This document shows positions 8,271 to 17,299 of a stretch of DNA of 64,000 nucleotides, piece after piece (the first letter of the stretch is position 1; each line of letters begins with the position of its first letter). Location: assembly GCA_016180815.1 (NCBI GenBank), contig JACPAN010000015.1:140680-204679 (forward strand), in the 5' to 3' direction. Position numbers and translations under genes: made by a program. The notes under the pieces are model-generated. The model saw only the letters and a list, made by a program, of their open reading frames with translations, had not been told where the DNA came from and made no database searches. This DNA is from Elusimicrobiota bacterium (GTDB lineage Bacteria > Elusimicrobiota > Elusimicrobia > JACQPE01).

Positions 8271-9185
8271 ATGCGCGCAGCGATTGTCGGCGCTTCGGGG
8301 TTGTTGGGCCGCGCTTTGCTTGACGTTGCCGGGCAGGCAGGTTTAGATTGGGAAATCGCCGCCTTTTCCAGAAAACAGCCCGGGGCAATGCTTCCGGGTG
8401 TTGTTTGGAAACCGCTCGATATCGGAGATTGCGATTTGGTCCGCGCCGCCATCACCCGTCAAAATCCCGACGTGGTGATTCATTTGGCCGCTTTAAGAAG
8501 CCCGGATGAATGCGAGAAGAATCCCGAAGAAGCTTATCGCGTCAATTATTTAGGAACGAGGAACGTGGCGTTAGCCTGCGACCGTTTTGATACCGAGCTT
8601 TGTTTCGTTTCCAGCGATCAGGTCTTTTACGGTTTGGATGCGCGCTGCGTTCACGGCGAGGACGACCCGCCTAAAGCCGCCAATGTTTATGGAGAAACGA
8701 AAATTTTAGCCGAACGTTATATCCAGGCTCATTTGCGCCGTTATTTTATTGTGCGCACCGGGAAAATGTTCGGCGGCCCCAACGACACCTTCAGTTTCAT
8801 TAACAACGCCTTTGCGGCTCTGCGCGCCGGCTCATCCATGCGCTGCGCCGTTGATTGGGCCGCGCATGCGACGCATGCGGCCTTCGTAGCCCAGGCCATC
8901 ATCAAGCTCTTGAACCGTAAGACGTACGGAATTTATCATGCGGTGAGCCCGGGCGTTCCCAATTATCTTGAAATCGCCCAATATTTGGCGGACACCATCG
9001 GCGCTCCCCGGCATTTAGCCGCGCCCTCGACCAGACAGGAATTGAATTTGTCCGCCGGACGCCCCGAGCGCCTGGAGCTTTCGGATCGCCTGTGGCGCCA
9101 TGATTTCGGCGGCCCGCTGCCGGATTGGAAAGAAGGGATGCGGCTTTTTTTCCGGGAACGCCTGGCTCAGGCACCCAAGCGGTAA
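8271..9185 (+). CDS. RmlD-like SDR-family sugar nucleotide reductase
   Basis: Extended short-chain dehydrogenase related to dTDP-4-dehydrorhamnose reductase. The ATG at 8271 is placed just before the Rossmann motif GASGLLGRALLDVAG; the upstream in-frame extension covers the rnhB start and is rejected. 304 residues. VIHLAALRSPDECEKNP near 65 and VYGETKILAERYI near 138 (Tyr-x3-Lys catalytic pair) are typical. No rhamnose operon accompanies it, so the substrate is open; a role like the MAT2B homologues cannot be excluded. Its last 19 bases overlap the convergent addA-like gene. Confidence 0.85.
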   Translation: MRAAIVGASGLLGRALLDVAGQAGLDWEIAAFSRKQPGAMLPGVVWKPLDIGDCDLVRAAITRQNPDVVIHLAALRSPDECEKNPEEAYRVNYLGTRNVALACDRFDTELCFVSSDQVFYGLDARCVHGEDDPPKAANVYGETKILAERYIQAHLRRYFIVRTGKMFGGPNDTFSFINNAFAALRAGSSMRCAVDWAAHATHAAFVAQAIIKLLNRKTYGIYHAVSPGVPNYLEIAQYLADTIGAPRHLAAPSTRQELNLSAGRPERLELSDRLWRHDFGGPLPDWKEGMRLFFRERLAQAPKR

Positions 9186-12040
9186 CGCTTGGCATTGCTG
9201 ATCGAGATAACCTCAAAAATCATATTTTTGGCGCCGAGGCGTTTTTTAAATCCTTCCAGCGCGTTTAGGTAATGGCGGCCTTGAAGGCGATGCTCTTGGG
9301 CGGACGCGGCTTCTGTTTTGTAATCCGCCACAACAATAAGGCCCGGGGCTTCTTCGTAAATCAAATCCACGCGGCCGACAATCAAAGAGTCGCCGGCAGC
9401 ATAGGCGACGGGCAGCTCGCGCGCGAGAAGCCGCCGGCCTGATATCTCACGCCATAAGTCCGATTGAAGAAATACGCCGAGGGCCGCAAGCGCTTCTTCT
9501 TCGGTGCCCTTTGCCCAGTTTTTTTCGTTTTTTTTCAAATCGGACGCGGCTTGGGTGAACAAACGGTTCAGTTCTTGTTGATCAGCCGGGCCCCAAGGCA
9601 GGCGTTCCAGAACCGAATGGATCAGTTGTCCAATGAGGCGCGGGTCGCCTTTGCCCGCGCGTTTTCCGGCCGGATGCTCCTGGTCCGATAATTGTTCTTT
9701 TTCCGAAGCGTAAAGCAAGGCGGGCCTGATTTGAGCCGGAACGGCTTCAATGGGATCGCTCTGGCCGGCGGCGATCGGAGGGGCCGGCGGCATTTCGGGA
9801 GCGGACTGCTCCCGGGCGCTGCAGAGAGGGCAGTCCCACTCTTGAGCCAGGGTTTTGGCTTTGGTTAAAGGGGTTAAAACTGCGCCCACCGACCGGGAGC
9901 GCGTTCTATCGGCGGCGGGCGGCTCAAACACAACAAGCATTTCCTCGCTTCTGGTCAGCGCCACATAAAGAATCCGGGCTTCTTCGGCCAATTCTTTTTG
10001 GCGCCGGGCTTCTTTGAGTTCTTTAAATAACGCCGGATCCGATCCCAAAAAATTGTCCTTAGCCGCGCTGTTAAACGCGATGGCGGCGCGGCCGGTGGCC
10101 GGGTCCCAAAAAAGTTTTTTGCCTTGAACCTTGAGCTTCCAGTCCGCTAAACCCGCCACCACAACGCAGGGAAATTGAAGTCCTTTGGCCTTGTGAATGG
10201 TGGCGATGCGTACGGCATCGCCTTCCCAGGAGGCTTCTTTTCTGTCTTCTTCCTCCTCTTCAAGGCGGGGCTCCAGCCGCGAGCGCAGCGTTTTCAGGAA
10301 GGCGGCCGAATCGCCGCCGGAACTCCAGGCCAGAACTTCGGCGATTTCCCAAGCGCGGGTTTCCTCCGGTCCCAGGGCGCGCGCTTGGGCCGATAATCCG
10401 AAGCATTGCTTTAAGCCGGTGACGATCAGCCCGGGAGCAGCCGTTTCAAAAAGGCGTTCCCTTAAGCCGGCCACGGGACGGACGATGTCTTGTTCGATGT
10501 CGGCGTCGCGCCGGCGCGTGTACTGGAAATAGAAACGCGCATTGGAGTCATCGGGGTTGCCGTAAAGCGTCATCAGCCAAAACAAATCCCGCACCGTCAG
10601 AGACATGCGCAGCGCGGCCGTTTCCGAACCTTCGAGAACGGCCGGGACGCCCGCTTTTTTGAGCTCGTCAAAATACACCCAGGCATTGCTCATTTTCCTC
10701 AGCAGGATCGCAAAATTTTTCCAAGGCCAGACGCGTTCGCGAGCCAGCCCGGCAATGGCGGCGGCCACATGCCGGGCTTCCCGGCGGCGTTCATCATGAT
10801 TGTCTCCGGACGATTGGGCGGGCATTTGATGCCAATAGATGACGTCCGCGTTGAAGGATTTTTTTCCGGCCGCGCCCATGGGCTCATAGCCTTCCAAGGC
10901 GCCGTGAAAAACTTCGTTGACGAAGCGCAGGATGCCCGGGCCGCTTCTTTTATTGCCGGCCAGCGTGTATTCTTTGACATTCATGCGTTCTTTGGCGCCG
11001 AAGATCAGTTCCGGCCGCGCGCCCCGGAAAGCGTAAATCGATTGGAACGGGTCGCCGACCATGAATAAGCGGCCTCCGGGCGCTTCCTTAACGCCGGGGG
11101 CCATGCCCGCCAGGCGCGCGATGATCCTTAATTGGACCGGGTCCGTGTCTTGAAGTTCATCGAGGAGGATATACCCGATGCCGGCCTGCACATCCGCGAT
11201 CATATCCGCCGGGCCTTCGTTTAAAAACCGGTCGAGCCAATACAGGATTAAGTCATAGTCAAGATAACCCTCTTCCTTGCTTTGTTCCAGCGCCCGCTTC
11301 ACTTTGGCGAGCATGTTCGGCCAGGCCTCTTGAAGCGTTCGGGCGAACGCATGATCGGCGCTGAAGCTCAGCGTTTCGCCCGGCCGTCCCCCCAGCCCTT
11401 TTTTAGTTTCCTCCAGCGTTTCCAACAGCAAGGCTTCCAGTTGCGCATAAGAGACGCCGCTTAAGGCGGCGGCTTGATGCACGATTTCATCCCCGGAGAG
11501 TTCCCCCAGCAATTCTTTAAGGCCGGCCCCGCTGGCGTCAAAGCGCGTCAACAGGCCGCCCAGGGCTTCCAAGGGGTGATTGTCCAGTATTTTTTTGGCG
11601 AAGGAATGGATGGTGCCGATTTCCAGTCCTTGGCGCGCGCTGACGTCCAGGAGCTGCCCGGCTTTTTTGTTGAGATGGCTCCAGAACCGTTCGCCTTTGG
11701 GAAAATGGCGCTGGGCTTTAAGCCCATGCTCGATTTCTGCCCAGGGGATGCTGCCGTCGAATGACAGGCTGTCCGGGCTCAAAGCCGTGGCCACGGCTTT
11801 TAAGAAATGCAGAACGCGGCTTTTAAGCTCCTGAGCCGCTTTCTCCGTGAATGTGATGGCCACCACGCGGCCGGGTCCTTCCTGGCGCAGCAAGGCCACC
11901 AGGCATTTGGCGGCCAAGAGCCTGGTTTTGCCCGAACCGGCGCAGGCGCGAACCATGATATTGTTGGAAAAATCCGCCAGGATTTCAGCCAGGGCCCGCG
12001 ATTCCAAGTCCGGCTCTTGAAAAAGGCTTTTATTCATCAT
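9167..12040 (-). CDS. addA: AddA-like helicase-nuclease subunit (UvrD/Rep family)
   Basis: ATP-dependent DNA end-resection helicase and nuclease, acting with the product of the preceding gene in recombinational repair. Walker A ACAGSGKTR lies near residue 32. Other UvrD motifs follow: DELQDTDPVQL, VGDPFQSIYAFRGARP, IHKAKGLQFPCVVVAGL and YVALTRSEEML. The C-terminal PD-(D/E)XK nuclease reads LIGQLIHSVLE, then GRVDLIYE and VADYKTE. I chose the ATG at 12040 (MMNKSLF); a TTG six codons earlier is possible. It overlaps the upstream addB-like stop, so the pair is coupled. At 957 residues it is shorter than Bacillus AddA, so assignment is to the AddA-like group rather than a strict orthologue. Confidence 0.88.
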   Translation of the reverse strand: MMNKSLFQEPDLESRALAEILADFSNNIMVRACAGSGKTRLLAAKCLVALLRQEGPGRVVAITFTEKAAQELKSRVLHFLKAVATALSPDSLSFDGSIPWAEIEHGLKAQRHFPKGERFWSHLNKKAGQLLDVSARQGLEIGTIHSFAKKILDNHPLEALGGLLTRFDASGAGLKELLGELSGDEIVHQAAALSGVSYAQLEALLLETLEETKKGLGGRPGETLSFSADHAFARTLQEAWPNMLAKVKRALEQSKEEGYLDYDLILYWLDRFLNEGPADMIADVQAGIGYILLDELQDTDPVQLRIIARLAGMAPGVKEAPGGRLFMVGDPFQSIYAFRGARPELIFGAKERMNVKEYTLAGNKRSGPGILRFVNEVFHGALEGYEPMGAAGKKSFNADVIYWHQMPAQSSGDNHDERRREARHVAAAIAGLARERVWPWKNFAILLRKMSNAWVYFDELKKAGVPAVLEGSETAALRMSLTVRDLFWLMTLYGNPDDSNARFYFQYTRRRDADIEQDIVRPVAGLRERLFETAAPGLIVTGLKQCFGLSAQARALGPEETRAWEIAEVLAWSSGGDSAAFLKTLRSRLEPRLEEEEEDRKEASWEGDAVRIATIHKAKGLQFPCVVVAGLADWKLKVQGKKLFWDPATGRAAIAFNSAAKDNFLGSDPALFKELKEARRQKELAEEARILYVALTRSEEMLVVFEPPAADRTRSRSVGAVLTPLTKAKTLAQEWDCPLCSAREQSAPEMPPAPPIAAGQSDPIEAVPAQIRPALLYASEKEQLSDQEHPAGKRAGKGDPRLIGQLIHSVLERLPWGPADQQELNRLFTQAASDLKKNEKNWAKGTEEEALAALGVFLQSDLWREISGRRLLARELPVAYAAGDSLIVGRVDLIYEEAPGLIVVADYKTEAASAQEHRLQGRHYLNALEGFKKRLGAKNMIFEVISISNAKRYRLGA

Positions 12041-15005
12041 CGTCGTTTTCAAGCGCAAACGAAGCGCTTAAGGGTTGAGTCAGCTCTTCATGGATGCGCC
12101 GCGCCGCGGGCACATCTTTTAAGCACAAGGATTGGTGCGGGCAATAAGAGCAACGCTCTGCGAATTTTTCATGCGGCCAAAAGGGAAATAGGACGGTTTC
12201 GGCATCCGCCGCGACTCCGGCCTCGAAAAGATTCAGCCACCGGCTCAGCCGCTCGCGTTGCGGCGCCAAGTTTTCTGCGGTTTTCCAGCCGAACACAAGC
12301 GGCGCTTTATTGGCGGCGACTTCCCAATAGGCGTTGATCAACAGCACCTGGCCCGAGGACGGGTTTTTTTCCTGGGCGTGGAGCAGGTAAAAAAGAATTT
12401 GAAGGCCGTAGCGCGGCCCTTCCGGGGAGCCGGGGGACATGAGTTTTTCAAGCATGCCCAAGGCTTTGGTCCTCGCGCCCGTTGTATCGCCGAACGCGGA
12501 GCGCCGTTTGAGCTTGATTTCGACGAACGTGTCTTCCCCCAGCGCCAGGTCCGCCCGGCATTCGAAGCTCATGACGCGGCCGTTGCCGCCGGTCAGCGCC
12601 AGGGTTTTTTCGCGCTCCAGCGTTTTCGCGGGCATGGCCGGCGCCAGCTTCGCCCATTCAGCGTTTAATAATTCTAAAAGGGATTCGATCCGGTTCATTT
12701 TATAGCGTTCGGCCGGCGCCAATTGACTGCGGTCGATCGCGCCGAACGCGCGGCCCAGCTCTTCATTCCACAGCAGTTTCCAAGGCGCTTTTTTTGGGCC
12801 GCCGAAGGCGTTGTAGAGCGTCCGGGCAAAGGCCTCCCCCAAAAAAACGGCCGGAAAAAATTCCGCCCGCGGCGGCGGAGGGAGGCCGGGGAGGCGTTTA
12901 ATCTGTTTGAAAGCAAAGGCTTGCGGGCAGGAGAGAAAGTCGGATAAGGCCGTGGGGCTTAGGCGTTTGCGTTTCGACAGCCAATCATTCCAGTCGTTTT
13001 TATCCAGACGCACGACAGCGGCGGCTGAGGGCTCGGGGATGGTCGCGGTTTGTTGCCGGGCGGAGCCGTTGCCTGGCGCGGTCGGCAATTTTTTCGGCCC
13101 CGGTTCGCCGGGCGGGGCCTGGAGATCAAGATAAGGGGAAGGCAGGGCGGGTTTGCCGTCGGTCATCACCTGAGGGTAGGTGATGACGCAGGCCCGCCCG
13201 GCCGACGATTGAAGAAGCTTGAAAATCAGCGCGTCTTCCGCGGTTTCCAGAACGGATTCTTTGAGCCGGCGGGCTTTGAAGCGCCGGTCGCGCTTTGTTT
13301 CTTTTAAGCCGAAACCGAGTTCATTTAAGCGCCGGCGCAGGATATCGGGGAGAAAGGGGTTGTCGCGGGGGTCCATGGGGTAGGCCCCGTCGACCGCGCC
13401 CAAAATAATCACATTGGGCCAGCAGCCGCCCCTGGCCTGGTTGGCGCTTAATAACCAGACCCCGTTGGCTCGCTCCGGCGTGCGCGCGGAATCGAGGATC
13501 ACGCCGGCCATGGCTTCTTCCATCAGCTCAACGGCAATCGCGCGCGCATTCAAGAGGGTGGCGGGAAACGCCTCAAGAATTTCGCGGAATTTTTCCAAAG
13601 CTTGCTTGAGCGCCGGAGCAGCCGGTTTGACCGCTATTTTATCCAGCCACGCAGCCAGCGCCGCGGGCGTCGCCTGGCGGCTGAGATCGGCCCCCTCCCA
13701 TAATAATTCGAACCATCGGAGCGTCTCTTGGGCGACTTTGCCTTTGAGTGTTTTTGGGCAGTCCGGTTCCCATTCCACGAGTTGTTCAACGGCGCCCGCA
13801 GCTGTTTTTTGCGCGATGAGCAGGCTGCGCTGAGCCGGCGATAATGAGAGCAGTCTGGCGAGCGCCGCCGCGGTATGGGGCCGGAGTTCGGGGGCGATAC
13901 CGTTCATGGGCCGCTCCAGTATGTCGAGCGCGCGGGAAGCGCCGGGCCTTTCCCAGAAACGAAGCGCGGCTTTTAACACCGCGCCCAGGGGTTTTTGAGC
14001 CAAGGTCTCGCGCGGATCTTCGGGCGCCACAAAAGGGATTCCTTCTTCCAACAGAATTTTTTCAAGGATCGGAAAATAAGCGGCGGTGTCCCGGTAAATC
14101 ACGGCGCAGGAGGCCAGCGCATGTCCCTCTTGAACCCAGCCTTTGATCAGCCGGGCCGCGGTTAGCGCTTCCTCTTGGGGCGAAGCGCAGCGGAGAATGT
14201 CCGCATGGCCGGCGGCGTCGCGCGGCCGGGTGTTTTCGGCCGCTTTAAATCCCCACCCGATGAACTCGTCAGCCATCGGCTGTGTGAAGGCATCTTGCGG
14301 CAGAAAAACGGTCACGGCGCATAAGCCGCCCGCGGCTTTGAGAAAAAGTTTTTGAACGCCCGTGAATTCATAAAAGCCCCAAATGAACAGAGCGCCCGGC
14401 GCGTCGCCCCGGCCGCCGGCCGCGTTTTCACTGATGGCCATTGCCGCTTCAAGCATCATTTGCGGTCCGTCGGTCCAGCCGTTCTCGTTGAGCGTTTGGG
14501 TGTAGTCATGATAAAGGCCGAACACATCGCGGCCGCGCGCCCCGGCCCTGGGCGGCAGGTTTTCGTAGGGTTCATTCGTCAGCAGCCACTCGGCTTCTTC
14601 AGGCGTCACCCCGGCATCCCTTAATTCGCGGACGACGGAATACAAGGCCGCGCAGGTCGGGTAGGGGTCGCGTTTGGGGTAATGAAACGCGGGCCGCTCT
14701 TGGATCAGCTTCCAGCAGCAAGCCAGGTAGCGCTTGTCTTCGGTGACATCAGGCGCGTCGCGCTTAAGCCAGCGGAAACTCTCGATGGCCAGTTGATGGA
14801 TGGTGATGACATCAACGCCGGCCAAATCATTGTCCAACTGCCGCGCCAGCTCTTTTAAAAGCCAATGCCGCGCGATTTGCGAGGGGACAGCCACGACCAA
14901 GCGGTCATTCGCTTGAGCTTCGGTCCGGGCCGCGGCGATGGAGCGCGCCAATTGAGCCGACAAGGCGGCCCAGGAACCGTCGAGAATAAGATGGCAAGGT
15001 CGCAT
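12030..15005 (-). CDS. addB: AddB-like PD-(D/E)XK nuclease subunit
   Basis: Partner of the AddA-like helicase. The N-terminal half resembles an inactivated helicase (VVAVPSQIARHWLL near 55) without a clear Walker A. The C-terminal nuclease has SPTALSDFLSCPQAF near 690, then CRADLALGEDTFVEIKLK with the D...ExK catalytic residues. Four Cys, one in SCPQAF and three in ERCSYCPHQSLC near 960, match the iron-sulfur staple of AddB nucleases. 991 residues; ATG at 15005. It is the upstream gene of the two-gene operon and overlaps addA by 11 bases. Confidence 0.88.
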   Translation of the reverse strand: MRPCHLILDGSWAALSAQLARSIAAARTEAQANDRLVVAVPSQIARHWLLKELARQLDNDLAGVDVITIHQLAIESFRWLKRDAPDVTEDKRYLACCWKLIQERPAFHYPKRDPYPTCAALYSVVRELRDAGVTPEEAEWLLTNEPYENLPPRAGARGRDVFGLYHDYTQTLNENGWTDGPQMMLEAAMAISENAAGGRGDAPGALFIWGFYEFTGVQKLFLKAAGGLCAVTVFLPQDAFTQPMADEFIGWGFKAAENTRPRDAAGHADILRCASPQEEALTAARLIKGWVQEGHALASCAVIYRDTAAYFPILEKILLEEGIPFVAPEDPRETLAQKPLGAVLKAALRFWERPGASRALDILERPMNGIAPELRPHTAAALARLLSLSPAQRSLLIAQKTAAGAVEQLVEWEPDCPKTLKGKVAQETLRWFELLWEGADLSRQATPAALAAWLDKIAVKPAAPALKQALEKFREILEAFPATLLNARAIAVELMEEAMAGVILDSARTPERANGVWLLSANQARGGCWPNVIILGAVDGAYPMDPRDNPFLPDILRRRLNELGFGLKETKRDRRFKARRLKESVLETAEDALIFKLLQSSAGRACVITYPQVMTDGKPALPSPYLDLQAPPGEPGPKKLPTAPGNGSARQQTATIPEPSAAAVVRLDKNDWNDWLSKRKRLSPTALSDFLSCPQAFAFKQIKRLPGLPPPPRAEFFPAVFLGEAFARTLYNAFGGPKKAPWKLLWNEELGRAFGAIDRSQLAPAERYKMNRIESLLELLNAEWAKLAPAMPAKTLEREKTLALTGGNGRVMSFECRADLALGEDTFVEIKLKRRSAFGDTTGARTKALGMLEKLMSPGSPEGPRYGLQILFYLLHAQEKNPSSGQVLLINAYWEVAANKAPLVFGWKTAENLAPQRERLSRWLNLFEAGVAADAETVLFPFWPHEKFAERCSYCPHQSLCLKDVPAARRIHEELTQPLSASFALENDDDE

Positions 15006-15133
15006 GAGAAGAGTGCCGTATCATCATAGAAATTTGGCGGAGGCATGCCTTGCGGGAAGCTTTTTTTGGGGGTAGGCTTTTCATAGGTTCGGACATTCCG
15101 GTTCGGATATCGATCCCAAAAAGGAGGCGCGGC

Positions 15134-16303
15134 ATGCGAATCGGCGTCGGTTTTTCCCAGCACAGCGATCCTGCCGCTCTCGCGGCCGAGGCCGGCGATT
15201 TGGCCATGGGCAACGCAGGCGCGGTGCGCGCTGATTTTGCGCTGGTCTTTACCACGGCGCATCCCATCGCCGAGTACATGCCTTTGTTGGAAACCGTGCG
15301 CAAGGTCACCGGCGCCAAAGAAATTGCGGGCGCCTCAGCCAGCGGCATTGTGGTTCCGGAGGGAGAGTTCGAGGATGGGTCCGGCGCCGCCATCGTTGTT
15401 TTTGATTTCGAAGGCGGCGCCGGGCTGATACGCAGCGCTCTTTGGCGCGCCGGATCCAAGCCCTCCTTGCCCGTGCTGGATAAAAAACAAGAACCCGGAT
15501 CATTGATGGTTTTGGCCGACCCCGCGGCCTTCGATGCCCAGACGTTCAAGGGCTTGGCTCAAGACGGGCGCATTGCCATGTTCGGCGCCGGCGCCAGCGG
15601 ATTCCTCAAGCAGACCGGCGGCGCCCCTGTTTTGCATCAGGACCAAGGCTACCGCAACGCCGCTGTTTTGATCGGATTTTCCCGGTCCATGGCGCTTTCC
15701 TTGAACGTGGCCTATGGCTGCCGCGCCCTTTCATCGCCGTTTCAGGTGACCAAGGTCCGCAATAATTTGGTGTTGGAACTTGCCGGCCGTCCGGCCGCCA
15801 AAATTCTCGAAGAAGAGTTGACGCAGACCATCCGGCGCCTGCACCCCAATAAGCATTGGGACAAGCCGCTGCCTTTATTGGCCGGCATTCTGCTTGCGGA
15901 TTCCGACAACCGGCATCCGCCGCATCCGTCGGAATTCGTGGTGAGGCCCATCTTGGGCGTCGATCCCAATACGGGCGGATTGCTGTTTGAGGAAAAATTG
16001 CAGGTCGGGCGCCAGATTACCTTCGTTCTTCGCGAGAAGGAATGGGCGCACCGGGAAATGCTCCACGGCATCGAGTCCCTGGCTTCGCAGCTTCAGGGCC
16101 GCCGTCCGAAATTCGGATTTTATTTCAATTGCGCGGGCCGGGGCCGCGATCTCTTCGGAGAGGATGACCACGATTTAAAATTGATCACCGAGCGTTTGGG
16201 CGCTTTTCCTTTAGTGGGCATGTTTTCTTCGTTTGAGCTGGTCCCCCAGGGGCCCTCGCTCTCCGTGCACGGGTTCACCGGCATTTTGGCCGTTTTCATT
16301 TGA
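15134..16303 (+). CDS. FIST domain protein (N and C domains), copy 1
   Basis: FIST proteins are predicted small-molecule (amino acid) sensory modules. The ATG at 15134 is preceded by AAGGAGG and gives 389 residues; the frame opens earlier but lacks a ribosome site. GASASGIVVPEGEFED near residue 75 and the C-terminal FYFNCAGRGRDLFG near 330, followed by GMFSSFEL, are FIST N and FIST C hallmarks. There is no fused kinase, receiver or methyl-acceptor domain, so it is a stand-alone sensor whose output partner is unknown. A second stand-alone copy lies at 59029-60216 with the matching motifs CSASGIIGG and FSCTGRGRGLYG. Confidence 0.88.
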   Translation: MRIGVGFSQHSDPAALAAEAGDLAMGNAGAVRADFALVFTTAHPIAEYMPLLETVRKVTGAKEIAGASASGIVVPEGEFEDGSGAAIVVFDFEGGAGLIRSALWRAGSKPSLPVLDKKQEPGSLMVLADPAAFDAQTFKGLAQDGRIAMFGAGASGFLKQTGGAPVLHQDQGYRNAAVLIGFSRSMALSLNVAYGCRALSSPFQVTKVRNNLVLELAGRPAAKILEEELTQTIRRLHPNKHWDKPLPLLAGILLADSDNRHPPHPSEFVVRPILGVDPNTGGLLFEEKLQVGRQITFVLREKEWAHREMLHGIESLASQLQGRRPKFGFYFNCAGRGRDLFGEDDHDLKLITERLGAFPLVGMFSSFELVPQGPSLSVHGFTGILAVFI

Positions 16304-16356
16304 CGCCCTTTTCCTAAAATACAGTCTCTCTCAACGCTTTCCCTGTCGTCGATTCT

Positions 16357-16443
16357 GGAGAGGTGCGTGAGCGGTTTAAACGGCACGCCTGGAAAGCGTG
16401 TAGGCTCGAAAGGGCCTCGAGGGTTCGAATCCCTCCCTCTCCG
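16357..16443 (+). tRNA. tRNA-Ser (anticodon GGA)
   Basis: The acceptor arm GGAGAGG pairs with CCTCTCC at 16436-16442, followed by discriminator G. The anticodon stem CACGC/GCGTG encloses CTGGAAA, so the anticodon is GGA, reading UCC and UCU. A long variable arm and the T arm with GGTTCGAATCC are present, giving the class II length of 87 bases. The 3' CCA is not encoded. It lies 54 bases after the FIST gene and is convergent with two TRL-like genes. Confidence 0.96.
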
Positions 16444-16446
16444 TTG

Positions 16447-16887
16447 TTATTTAAATCCCTGCGCCGTGACTTCTATGCACATCCGTGTGAAAATCCCCAG
16501 AACGCGTATCGTGTGTTTATCCATTTTGACGTCGTAAATCCCGGTTAAATCCGGGTAACGGCTGCGCAGTTTGCCCATCATCTTGACGAAGCTCGAATCT
16601 CCGTAAACGCTTGAGATCGATGATGAGCGCGAGGAGGCATAAGGAATCCCCAACGGGATCGAGAGTCCGAATTGGCAGCTTTTTTCTTTGATTTCGCCGA
16701 TTGGCTCGGCGTCGTGAGGCAAACCGCGATGGGTCAGGGTTGCGTAATTTAAAGGCCCTTTGCTGTCGTAAAAAAGAACAAATAAGCCGCTGGGCCTGAG
16801 AATGCCGGGTTTGACCTCATGGGGCAAGCGCTCGGCGTCGGCCAATCCCGTCCAGGCCAAAAGAAAAAAAATGGCGAAGGGTCTCAA
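16447..16887 (-). CDS. Secreted TRL-like protein, second member
   Basis: Predicted exported protein of unknown function. A short signal peptide (FAIFFLLAWTGLADA) starts the protein. The second half repeats the layout of the lipoprotein encoded just upstream: a Cys in KEKSCQF, a stretch ending YPDLTGIYDVK, then VLGIFTRMCIEV, compared with AILYDVR and LLGLYTRTCTVI in its neighbour. I therefore place it in the TRL (tRNA-associated locus) group, as a divergent paralogue. The start codon is TTG and overlaps the upstream stop as TTGA, which indicates coupling. It ends three bases from the tRNA-Ser gene. 146 residues. Confidence 0.65.
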   Translation of the reverse strand: MRPFAIFFLLAWTGLADAERLPHEVKPGILRPSGLFVLFYDSKGPLNYATLTHRGLPHDAEPIGEIKEKSCQFGLSIPLGIPYASSRSSSISSVYGDSSFVKMMGKLRSRYPDLTGIYDVKMDKHTIRVLGIFTRMCIEVTAQGFK

Positions 16888-17261
16888 GTTCCTTTGGCTT
16901 TGCCGACTCTGGCCGTGATCACGGTGCAGGTGCGCGTGTAAAGCCCCAGGAGATAAGCCCTTACTCTGAGGTCCGCGCGCACATCATAGAGAATGGCATT
17001 CGTATGCCCGGCCAGGGCTTTTTTGGCGGCGGCCGCGTAACCGGCGTCGCCCCAGGCCACCAGATAAAGAGCCGATTGATTGCAGGCTTCTCCCGTGACC
17101 GTTTCATCCGTTTCACTGGCCGCGACATCAGCCGGCGTCGCCGTGTTGTAGCCGTAAGGCGCGCGCACATTGGAATAAATCAAGCCGCAGCCGGTCATGG
17201 CGGCGGCCGCCAGCGCGAGGAAACCGGAACGAACAAACAAAAGGGATATTTTTTTGTTCAT
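16884..17261 (-). CDS. TRL-like lipoprotein
   Basis: Short predicted lipoprotein: a basic N-terminus, a hydrophobic stretch, then the lipobox-like AAAAMTGCGLIYSN, so Cys near residue 25 would be lipidated. The mature part fits the TRL-like pattern: GLIYSNVRAPYG, then GEACNQSALYLVAWGDAGYAAA, AILYDVR and LLGLYTRTCTVITA. TRL proteins were named for a tRNA-associated locus and have no established function. Here too the gene is beside a tRNA. 125 residues; coupled to the second TRL-like gene. Confidence 0.75.
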   Translation of the reverse strand: MNKKISLLFVRSGFLALAAAAMTGCGLIYSNVRAPYGYNTATPADVAASETDETVTGEACNQSALYLVAWGDAGYAAAAKKALAGHTNAILYDVRADLRVRAYLLGLYTRTCTVITARVGKAKGT

Positions 17262-17299
17262 GGCGTTATTATGCTTTTCTTGGCCGGAGGATGGCGGGG

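Noticed and set aside
10490-11068. 192-codon plus-strand frame inside the addA-like gene
   Set aside because: Lies opposite conserved helicase motifs, low-complexity product, no ribosome site.
16300-16320. Promoter for tRNA-Ser (TTGACG with TAAAAT)
   Set aside because: The spacing is about 9 bases, far too short for a normal sigma-70 promoter.
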